A DNA stretch of 64,000 nt from Prinia subflava (Eukaryota > Chordata > Aves > Passeriformes > Cisticolidae). Under the pieces are notes generated by a model. The model saw only the letters and a list, made by a program, of their open reading frames with translations, was not told the DNA's origin and searched no databases. Positions 54,111-64,000 of this stretch are shown here, in pieces (position 1 is the stretch's first letter; the number at the start of each line of letters is the position of its first letter). Location: NCBI RefSeq assembly GCF_021018805.1, contig NW_026960609.1, positions 744,001 to 808,000 on the forward strand, in the 5' to 3' direction. A program made the position numbers and the translations under genes.

Positions 54111-56493
54111 TACTGAGGGAGACCTTCTGAGATCCCTCAAATTAGATGCTTTGATCTTCTCTTGCTTTTGCTGTCTGATTTTAAATCCATTTTTAATGCA
54201 TCTCATTTACTTGAGCATTCATCCAGAAATTTAAGTAAATGTGAGAAGCAGATTTTGTTTGATGTATAACACATTGAAGTTATGAGGCTGTAGAAGAATT
54301 TGTCCTCCAGTTTTAGCTCATTTCTTTCCTCCCTTTCTGACAAATACATGACAGTCACTAAAAATGCCAAAACAATAACAACAGAACAACCCAAGACAAA
54401 TCTCCATCAGTGTTGGACAACCACTTTATATTTTTGTTTTGACCTTTTTAACAGCATTCATGCTAATGTTGTACACAGATGGAAGTAAATGAAGTAGAAA
54501 ACCATTACATAAATGTGCAGCTTCATAAAATGAACAATGGCAGAGCTAGAAACCAAGCTAAATAAAACACTCAGGAACAACTTCAGTGGAAGGCTGACTT
54601 TATATTAAACCCACCTCTGCTCCCTCTCTACCGCCTTAAGACAAAGATTCTACAGACTAGCTATATGACAAACTACTTCTATTTCTGTCCATCAGATAAA
54701 GAAAACAGCTTAGTTAAAAGAAGGCCTACCTGCCTTCATAAATTCAACCACAGGCCTGCAAAATCAACTGTGATGCCCAAATACTGCTACAGCTTGCACA
54801 AGATTCAAGACATTTTTCCAATAAGAATATCTCCTCGGTATAACACATAACACATCTTCCCCCCTTGCAAAATAAATTCCCAAAATTATTACTGGTCCTA
54901 AAATAAGAACAAATTGGAGAGTTACCTGGGTAAAAATTTTGGGTCCTCCTCTAGTGGGGAGACCTTATAGAAAGATTTTGTATTACTACTACTGCTTTAG
55001 ACCACAAGGATGCTTCCTGGAAATAAACCAATCCTGTATGTTGAGGTTCTTGCAAATAGAATACCATACAATACATACATACCTGCCATACATTGCTGTT
55101 GTTGCAGTATAGCCTCACTGTGGGATAGAAACAGGAAAAGTATGTCTACAGAATAATGTATACTGGAAGAAAAGTATCTCACCAGTACTTCCACCTTTTC
55201 ACGCACACAATCATCCATTTCTAGTTATAAAGATACAGAAAAGAAAGTGAAAACATATCTCTCCTAAACAGTTTTTGAGACCAAATTAAACCTTATCTCA
55301 CTACAGTCAGAGAACCTGTGTAATTCAAACACAGTAAAACTCAGAAGCTTGAGGTAGACAGGCCAGGACCAAAGAATTATGAAGCATCCTGCTTTTTACA
55401 TCATCAAGTCCCTTGTGGTTTGACCAAATCTGTAAAACTAAATTTTTACTTTCCTCTTGAACATTCAGGAAAAGAAAAATCTTAAAATAAAACAGGCTGT
55501 CATAGGTCTATCACCATCATCATTATACTTGTATTTTATTAGTGTCTAATGTAAGACTCCTCAGGATCCCACAGTTTAACATGCTATCAAGTGCCAGCTG
55601 CTCAACAATAACTATTTGCATATTTGGTAAAAGTATGAAACACAATGTGCAGTTTTAATTTTCCTCCTCTGGAGTTTATTCTGCCCATGCTCCATTTTCC
55701 ATTGACCGCAAATTAATGTTGTAACCGCACAAACATCTCAAATCTTTAGAATCATAGCTCATGTGCACTGCCTGTGAAGGCCATAGGATCAGACTAGAGC
55801 AAGCCTAAAATAAACTCTCTTCAATGCACCCTGCATGGCTCTTAGGCCCTACTGCTGAGCTCTGCACATCCTGTTTAGTAGGGAACACTACTTACCAATG
55901 GTGAAGTAGCCTTGCAGCATTAGGAAACAAAGTACTGAGAGTGCTCCCTGACCACATCCACTCAGTGCCAGAGTACACAAACATAAACATGAAGCTGAGC
56001 TCCCACTCTCTCGGGCACACTTGTGCCAAAGTAGGTGCCTCAAGAGGCACTTTTGGACATAGCCACTTTTACTGAATCTATAGCTGGTACAGACTGCAGT
56101 GCCATATGCTCCTGTAGTGTTTAATGCACTTACAGGTACCTGGCCTGACTAATCAGAACCATAAAAAAATGAAACATTTCTTAAATTAAATGCTTACTAT
56201 GACATCAAAATTCAGGAATCCGGATTTTAGTAATATGCCAAGAAGGGAAATATCCACAAACAAAACACCATGTTCATGAGTCAATTTCAAAAAATGACAG
56301 ACCTTACACCTCTTGAGAGACTTCTCATCATTCTGATCTTTCAGTAAGAAATTAAAACCTCTAAAAGTAGAGGAACTTAAGTTTGGAAACACTCCTCTAA
56401 AGACTTCTACTACTTTAATAAAGACTTAGATTCAGAACTATGATTTATCCAGTACTGGATTTGTTTTTTGTTACAAAGAGTGAAAACTTTTTC
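54111..56493. other. Intron-like DNA, nothing recognised
   Basis: Short open frames only, AT-rich, no recognisable family. Confidence 0.45.
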
Positions 56494-56498
56494 ACTTA

Positions 56499-57325
56499 TG
56501 TTGGGGGTTAGATTTGCCTCTTTTTTTCACTTACAGAATTTTTTCCCATAAGTTTCCAAGAAACACTAATGACAGTACTTAGCCAGAACAAAGAGAGTAA
56601 TTGAAGGACACGGAACACAAGGCTGCACCTATTGTTTTTAAGTCTCTGGGAGTGTCCCTCAGAGGGGAGAGATAATGCGAGCTTTGGGAAAGGTAAAAAG
56701 ACAGAGCTGGGGGGGGTGAGGGGGTGGGGCACTCTTGCTCTCAGCATCCAGGGAGAAAGTCAGGCTGCTCCTCGCTGCAGGAAGAGTTCACGGCCATCAC
56801 TCTGCCTTTGCCTCGTCCTAAGAAATCTGCCGTCATCTGCTTGTGTACCCAGGAATCCTGAGCTCGTTTTCTCCAGCCCTCCCCCCCACCGCCACTGCTT
56901 CTTTGGAGCTTTGAGGCTCTCCTGCTACTCTGTAGCCCTGCACTGCCCAGCCCTGCCGGGACACCCCCTGCCGCTCCAGCTACCAGCGCAGACCTCCTCA
57001 TCTCATCCACCAGCCCAGGACTTTCCACCATTCCAGCTCAGCCTCTCGGAGTCCTGCAGGGGCACCGAGGTCAAACTGCCCTGGGCTTTTTGTGAAAGAA
57101 AGCCCTCGAGGTTCTTGGTTCTGTTTATTACTAATGCTGTAGTTGTTGTTTGTTGTTTTGTCATATATACTAGTAAAGAACTGTTATTCCTATCCCCATT
57201 CCTCTGTCTGAAAGCCCCTTTAATTTTCTAAATTAGAATAATTTGGAGGGAGGGGATTCGAATTCTCCATCTCTAGGGAGGTCCTGCCCCCTTCCTAGCA
57301 GATACCTGTCTTTCAAACCAAGACA
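56499..57325 (-). mobile_element. Solo LTR (827 bp), ERVL-type
   Basis: The minus strand begins TGTCTTGGTTTGAAAGACAG at 57325 and ends CCCAACA at 56499. ACTTA at 56494-56498 and 57326-57330 is a perfect 5-bp target duplication, the length expected for ERVL. The 5' dozen bases equal those of 34348-35722. Open frames in its C/G-rich middle (about 56632-57031) are composition effects. Confidence 0.88.
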
Positions 57326-57330
57326 ACTTA

Positions 57331-59949
57331 TTAGGCAAAACAGACTGTTTAGGGGAGAGCATGTATGTTTAGAAATTCAAATGTTACAATGCTCACCTGT
57401 GGCATAAGTGTGGTGAGAGAAATAAAATAATGTAATTGGCTTTTATTCTATTTTAAGTATTTTAAGTTCATGTTCAACTCTTAATTTCTGATAAAAAGGT
57501 CCAGCTTTTCACAGAAGTCTCCAAAATGTTACATCCAATGGATGAGATGTCACAGTTTGAAAGGATAGTTCTGCCTTTTAACTATGTTATTTAAGGCATG
57601 ATTGTGTTCCAAATGAATGCTATTCATTATTATACAAGTCATTCAAAATGAGCATGGACTTAATGTGGGAGTACAAAAACAATGGTATACATTATATATT
57701 TGCAAGCTAAGATATAGAAACATGGCTTGCCATTTTAATGAATTCTATAAGCATCAGTGTTGAAATACAGGCTGTAAGTTTGCCAATGAAACATAGCTGT
57801 TAGAAAAACCAACTGACAATAGCTTGGCAAGAACGCTAGCAGAAAATTAAAATGAAACTGTCCTGAATGTACCCTTGAAGCAGAAAACTCTTCTGTTTCC
57901 AAACTGTTAAATGTAGGATCTGGCCTAAACTTTCACTGAAAATCCATTTTCCCCAATTCAGTCATTACAGACTATTTCATTCAAGGCCAAATTAGATTTG
58001 GGCTCCTCTAAAATAGCTAGTCTTGAACAGGGAACAGAATTGATAAGGGAGAGAAACACATTTGCACATTTTAATGATAAGATTACTGTGTTACAAAACC
58101 AGAATGCATGCATAAGAACCTTAAAGTTTTTAATCAAAACACTGGCAACATTTCCTTTGGTAGTGCACAGCAACAAGGCTTTGTTGATTACAGTTATTCT
58201 GAGACACACTAGGCTGGGGGATTAGCTTTCCACATTTAGAGGTAGGAAGTCTACAGCAACAGGAGACTCAGTGAAATATCTAAAAGTAGACATCTCAGGG
58301 GGGTGGAGGAAAAAAGGTATCTTGAGTTTTGTGCATTTTTATTAGATTTTCCAGATACTACAGAATATCCTTTCCTAGCAAGACCACTTCTATTATTTGA
58401 TTACATCTTTATGAAGTTTTCTCATAATATCAGCCTACCTTTAAAAAATATTGTTTAAAAGATTCAGATGAATTTGAAATGCAAATTACCTTTAGAGCCT
58501 AAAAGTAAGATTAAGCTGCTAGAATTTACTTGCTGGACAGAGCCAGAATCATTTAGACACTTAAAAAGATGTTGGGGTCTATCTGGCTTACTTGAAGGCC
58601 TTGCTTTTGTCAGGAAAATCCACAAATGCCAGAGGTTTACATCCAAAAAGGAGACAGAGGAGTTAACTTGATTCAAATAAATGAATAAACTGAGAGATTC
58701 CACTGGAGCACACACCCATGGAGGTTTCACAGGGCACAGCCTCCTTTTATCCTAAACTCCTGGCCGCATGTTGCCCTTTTCCTTTCCCCATTGGCTGAGA
58801 TACCAGGAAGGCACAGCCTTCCCGAACCGCCTACCACATATCCCCTCTTGAATCTACTACTTTACCCCAAAGTTCAGAAGTTCAGGCTTGTGTAAACCAC
58901 TGCCTACACAATTTCAGGAGCCAAGCTGTCTGGGCTCTGCAACCAACCTACTGCCCAGAGTTGGTTGCATTAAGAGAGACATTAAGACCCATTTCAAAGA
59001 CATTAACACCCATACCTTCACCCATCAAATTGTAAAGACATGAGCTTTCCTCTCAATCCCTCCTTTTCTTATTTCTCAATTTGTCTTTACAAACCCTAGT
59101 TATTATTAACTTAACCCTTTCTAACAACCAGAAACACTTGAAACAGCCCCCCCCCCCCCCCCCGACTTTTCCACCTCTGGTCCCTGCACCAAGAGTGGCA
59201 AGTAAATGCAGGGAATAAAGCAGACAATGACAGTTCATACTAGTTCATGAACCACTAGAGCTCCTTGCTGTGGCCACTGATAGCCGATGTCTCCCATCCT
59301 TTTCTTCCTCCTGAGAAGTCCAAATCTCCAGGGAGTTAGAGACCTTGATCTGAGTATGATGGGTCCAGCTGTCCTGTCTGCTCTTTCCCATCCTGGTTGG
59401 AGGTTATGAACAGCAAAAGCAGTGCCTGTGCTAAGGGGGATTCCTGTCCAAGTCAGCCCACATGACCTCAAGTGACCCCTACCAGGGACTCCAATGACCT
59501 CAAGTCAGCACAAATGACCTCAAGTAACCCCTGTGACCTCAAGCAACCCCTGATGTTTTGCACCCTCAGCTCTCATGGGGGAGCAGCCTGCAGCACCCCA
59601 CAGCAGCACATCATAACCAGGCTGGCAGGGTCAGGGTTGTGAAGCACTCTCCCACAGCTTCCCTCCCAGCCTGGTCCCTCCATTCATCTTCTCAAGGAGT
59701 TGGCTCCTCAGCACCAGGATCTGAGCAAGCCAGAGAACTCATCTGGCTCATGGTAGCCCTTCAGTTTTTCTGCACCCAGTCAGTACAGAGTCTTAAACTG
59801 GGTTAGAAAATTTCCAAAGCAATGAATATTGTTACACAGAGAAAAAGTATAAAACAACTCAGTGGACACAAGGCAACTTGTGGGGCAACGTCTCACTCTT
59901 CCTGGCCTCTCCCAACCCTGTACAATGTGTTTGAAGGGAATGGGCAAAG
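57331..59949. other. Intron-like DNA with C-run and a small repeat
   Basis: A run of 17 C lies at 59147-59163. Around 59462-59541 the phrase TGACCTCAAG occurs four times at irregular spacing, forming a small degenerate tandem array. The part at 58690-58860 has the feel of an old LTR, but I cannot delimit it. Confidence 0.4.
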
Positions 59950-59955
59950 GCAGCT

Positions 59956-60396
59956 AGTGGAATTGCATTTTATTTAAATGGTGTGCTCTGTCTCAATCCT
60001 CAAAAGTGTATGGTTTATCCCAAGTCTGTAACCTCCCCTGCAGTATCGTGTATCTGTAATCCCATTGGCCCGAGAATCAATCTGCACCCACTTTGAATCT
60101 CCCTGTTAAAAGTGCAGAGGGAGGCAGCTCGTCCTCTTGCTCCGGAGGCCCCTGGAGGCTCTGCCCCTCTCCCCTTCCCGCTCTCCTTCCCTCTCCCCCT
60201 CCTTCCCCCCTCTCCCTCAGTAACCATGCTGCCTTCCTGGGGTCAGACTCCAAATAAATCCTCATCTAATCAGCACCTCACCAGCTGTCTGAAGTCTCCT
60301 TGCCTGTCTGCATGCAAATACCAGTGAACATAGGGCCTGGGGGCCCCCCGGGGACCCCCCCCCCGGGGACCACCCCCCCAAATCTGCACTACAACA
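59956..60396 (+). mobile_element. Solo LTR (441 bp), same family as the split LTR at 7.3 kb
   Basis: GCAGCT at 59950-59955 and 60397-60402 is a perfect 6-bp target duplication. The element starts (A)GTGGAATTGC, where the first base seems mutated from T, and ends CTACAACA. AATAAA lies at about 60253-60258. A G/C-rich inverted stretch at about 60336-60380 could form a strong hairpin. It serves as the intact reference for the copy interrupted by ERV-1. Confidence 0.88.
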
Positions 60397-60402
60397 GCAG
60401 CT

Positions 60403-63400
60403 GTGAAGATAAAACACACACATTCACCAATAGTGATTGAATAAAATGCACCTGCTCATCTTTCCCACTTTATCAGAAGAACACTTTAAAAATTTTTCCC
60501 TCTTTGGCAAGAAATTCAAATTATACAGAGAAGTTCCCATGTCCACTAGGAAACACACTTCTCAGTTCAGCACAGGCTCCAGTGTGGTGAGCCCCCAGTA
60601 CAACAGCAGATCCTGACAACCTTAACAATCCATTTCTAATGTTCTTTTTCACAAACGGCTTATTGATTCCTTCCCAATCACTATTCTGGTGGCCGCCACC
60701 TTCCCTTTGGTCCCTGCACTTTTTCCCATCGGGGGCTGTAAAAACTGTGCCATTATCCTTGCCTGTACTTTTACCTTTCCTTCATTCCTTCTTTCATATC
60801 TTTTATATACCTGAGATGCCTTTCCAACCAATTCCTGGAAGGCCCACTCAGCCACCTCTCCAGCCCCTGCTCCTGCCGAGTGTGGGCTCTTACCACCCTC
60901 CCTTTGAAGTAAACTTGAATGAAGACTATAACTCACATGGATTGTTTATTTCAGTTCCCTCAAACAAAAGGCAATTGAAAAATAATGATCAAATTGTCAT
61001 TTTTCAGAGGATGGGGGTTTTTTCCTCTTAAAATGCTCCTCTCAACTGAGTTTACAGTGGAAACAAGTTGTTTGAGGTAGCCACAGTCTGCTTGTACAAC
61101 GTGAGATACACTGACTGCCTTCTCAGGAGTTTTTTATACATCAGCCCAAGCATACACTTCTGGCCAGCACTACACACTTCAGTCACAATTGAATTACAGG
61201 AATGCTACTGCAAACATTGTAAAAATATCTTAGTGACAAAATTCCCTAGGAAAATCTCTTCTTCTTGAAGGGGTTTATACTGAATAGTGCATATTTACCA
61301 GTTTCCCACAGTATTTTATATCTTTAAAGGGAACCTAATCAAACTCAGAAGATATCTGGTTTCTGCCGTTAATACAATTTTGTTAATTTAAGAAGTTTAT
61401 TTCTGTCACAATGCATATTATAATTTAACAAAAAGCAGGTTCCCAAGACTTTTCAACCACAAATTTTAATAAATCAGAGGAACACCACACTGGTGGCTTC
61501 TGATTAAAGTACTGCTTGTTTTCACTCAGTGCTCACCATCATATTAGCATTAAACTGCTTTGAAGCCTGTACTGTGTTTAGCCTTTCATTATTACAGAGG
61601 ACACAGCACTGCTTAACATGAAGGCTTTTGTTTTCAGTCTTCAAATGACTAAAAATTGTCCATGTTCAATTCATTCCAGGCATAGCATAATTTTTTTTCC
61701 TTTCAGCTATTTAAACTATAAATGTTTCACAAATAAATGAAAATGATGAAAACCAGAAGGGTACACTATATGAAAATATGTTTACCTTATATTACCTTAT
61801 TTCTTAAAAGTTTAATTCATAAATGTCATTCTATTCATTGTTCCATTTTCCCCAAAGCTTCTGGAATTTTTGATATTTTCCACTAGAAAATAAATAATGC
61901 TTGCTATTTGAATTGTACATCTAATCTGATTTTTAAAACAAACAGACAAACAAACACCACTTTTTACTGACTACAGTAAACAAACTTGAATTATTTATTC
62001 TTCACGATTTAACACTCACCCTGTAGAGAAAACAACTAAAAAAAAATTAATATTTCTTTTTGGGTTTCAGTTTTGTTTTTTCTTTTTAGTTGGAAGCAAG
62101 TACAACAATAAATAGTGCATGACAATATCATTACTTCATTACATTTTGACAGGAAAATACCTTGCTTTGTTTGAGAGACACAACATATGCATGTCCCCAA
62201 TGCTGAGAAATGTGGAGGATATAGCACATTTAGACATGAATTGAACTGTATGTGACAGGCTCTCTGTCAGGTTTGGGGACAGGAGGTTATTTATCTTTTA
62301 GTCTGACATTATTTCTTGTAAGGAAACTCTTTTATGCATGTCTAGAGTAGGGGATCTAGGAGCAGGTGTTAGCTCTTAGATACAGCTGCTCTATTCAGTT
62401 GCACCTTAACTTGGTGTCAGGGCAAAACTCTAGCAATCGGGAAAGCCTCTCTTCTGATGTTGGTTTCCCCAGAAAGGAAACCCAAGGATGTAGGACTGGA
62501 CAGAAGCTGTGGTACACTCCAGCAGAAAGACCAGCCACACATTTTTTTCAGCTATGAAAACCTGCAAGATTAAGCAACTCACTTGAAGTAAGTTTACCAG
62601 TAGGTACAGAGAAAAAACTATGAAACTTGACAAAGGCATTGCATTTCAGCTTCATGGTCTTAAATGAATTCTCTATTTCTTACACAGAAGCAAGAGCAGT
62701 AAACCTTAGCCACAGACTGCAGCTATTTATAAACACCTGTGTAAAATTTCAAGTTCTTTCAAGATGTTAAGCATGTGATCCAAATGCAAATGGGTGCTTT
62801 CCAAACTCGACTACCTCTGCTTGAGCTGTCTCAATGTCAGACATGTGTAAGACTTCTTACCTAACTGCACACAAAAGCTCACAGCAACGTTGAAAAGCAA
62901 AGTAATGATGGGGATGGTATGACCAATTTACTTTAACTCTCAGGCCTGTGATAGCATAAATTATAGACTGTGGCTGCATACAAACCCTTGCTTTTTTACA
63001 ATGCAGGGAGCCAATAAACACTAAATGAACATCACTATCATTACATGAAATAGATTCCAGTTTAAAAGTTAAATCTTGTTATTTGTGACTCCCTTCCTAT
63101 CTTCACAGTAGTTTCAAAAATATTTTCAATACCATTCTGAAATTATTACTTTTGTTTACATTTAATAAAACATAGGGGGTTTTATCACAGTTCACATTAC
63201 AGTAGTCTGATTTTGATTTATAAAAAAGGTCAGGACAACTTTATTTTTTAACAATAGAAATCACTGTACCTCCCTTGGGGATATAATTATATCATAAGCT
63301 ATTGCTGCTCTTTGCATTGGGGTGCTTAAGCTTGTTAGAGGAGATAAAACATTCTTTATTACATACAAGCAAATAAAGGAGTATATAAAGTAATCAAATC

Positions 63401-64000
63401 CTCAAAGACCAGCTTCAAGAGATATAAAGACAGGGAAAGAGTCACACTGTGGATTTTGAGTCCCTGGGCACAAATGTTCTTTTAAGAAACTGAGATTGCT
63501 GCTTTCTTTCACCTTTATCACATCAGGGATAACAGTGACACAATTTTTCAAATGTGGGTGGTCAATTGCTTCTATGCAAACTTCAGTAACTGCTGCTTGC
63601 AACAGAAGGGAAATGGGAGAGGATCAGCATAATGAACACAGCTTGTTAGGATCAACTTTTGAATCTGAATGAGCATCCCAAAACTTCTGAAGGTAAATGA
63701 TAGCTTTGAGGTACTTCAGTTCTGGCTTCTTTGATACTCAAATTACTAATACATTGATAATTATATTAATACTACTTATTAATTAATATTGAATATGAAT
63801 ATTAAGATTCATATTATGATGTTATTACTGAATCTACTTCAAAACTCCACCACTAGACCTCTTGGATTTTGAATCAAGTCATTGTCTGGGAACTCTTTTT
63901 TCCCTAAAAGTGAAGGAGCTGAAAAATTATTGACTACTAAAGATTCAAGGACTCTCTAATTCTTGAGAAAAACAAAAATCAAGTATTACTTGTGTCTATT
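60403..64000. other. Intron-like DNA to the window end
   Basis: No LTR pair, CR1 copy, RNA gene or exon recognised. The longest open frame is 130 codons (60639-61031), without motifs. Confidence 0.45.

Noticed and set aside
56632..57231. 199-codon plus-strand frame
   Set aside because: It lies antisense in the solo LTR at 56499-57325 and shows no domain.
59462..59550. Short repeats TGACCTCAAG as a CRISPR-like or hormone-response array
   Set aside because: Irregular spacing and degenerate units in a vertebrate intron; more likely a small minisatellite.

Overview
This window looks like nuclear DNA of a bird, probably a songbird (the songbird part is inference). It carries several truncated CR1 LINE copies, betaretrovirus-like and alpharetrovirus-like endogenous retroviruses (ERVs), and long ERVL-type LTRs of the kind common in passerines. 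Only one host coding exon is recognisable: 31473-31871 on the minus strand, which encodes the TIR-like N-terminal domain of BANK1. Most of the window is therefore read as BANK1 introns on either side of that exon, filled with repeats.

Left part (1-20 kb): a 484-bp GGAA microsatellite, a CR1 tail, about 6 kb without recognisable features, and then a nested pair. An old solo LTR (7279-7597 continued at 14934-15043) was split by a complete provirus, ERV-1 (7598-14927, plus strand). ERV-1 has two 325-bp LTRs that I read as identical, a 6-bp target duplication, an 18-nt primer site matching elongator tRNA-Met, and open gag, pro (dUTPase plus protease), pol and env. Two -1 frameshift heptamers join gag-pro-pol in the betaretroviral manner. 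Its env is short and has an alpharetrovirus-type TM with C-X6-CC. Two CR1 copies follow at 18.8-20.0 kb.

Middle part (20-44 kb): two solo LTRs in opposite orientation (20504-20833 plus, 27187-27520 minus) flank ERV-4 (22319-26899, minus). ERV-4 has both LTRs, target duplication, primer site and polypurine tract but no recognisable viral gene. A solo LTR (29603-29993, plus) and the BANK1 exon come next. ERV-2 (34257-44236, minus) is an old relative of ERV-1 in layout: betaretrovirus-like gag-pro-pol with alpharetrovirus-like TM, all genes broken. A 1,375-bp LTR sits inside its 3' LTR and a 323-bp LTR inside its gag.

Right part (44-64 kb): mostly plain intron-like DNA plus ERV-3 (49602-53883, plus). 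ERV-3 is a young pol-less provirus. It has an alpharetrovirus-like gag N-terminus, a 63-bp tandem repeat followed by a 30-bp tandem repeat between the gag head and env, a gammaretrovirus-like env with a frame change between SU and TM, and a 5' LTR that lacks U3 although a perfect 6-bp target duplication directly abuts it. Two more solo LTRs (56499-57325 minus, 59956-60396 plus) follow.

BANK1, ERV-2 and ERV-4 share the minus strand, so ERV-2 and ERV-4 lie in sense with the host gene and bring sense poly(A) signals. ERV-1 and ERV-3 are antisense to it. All comparisons were made by eye, so percentages and identities need an alignment to confirm.
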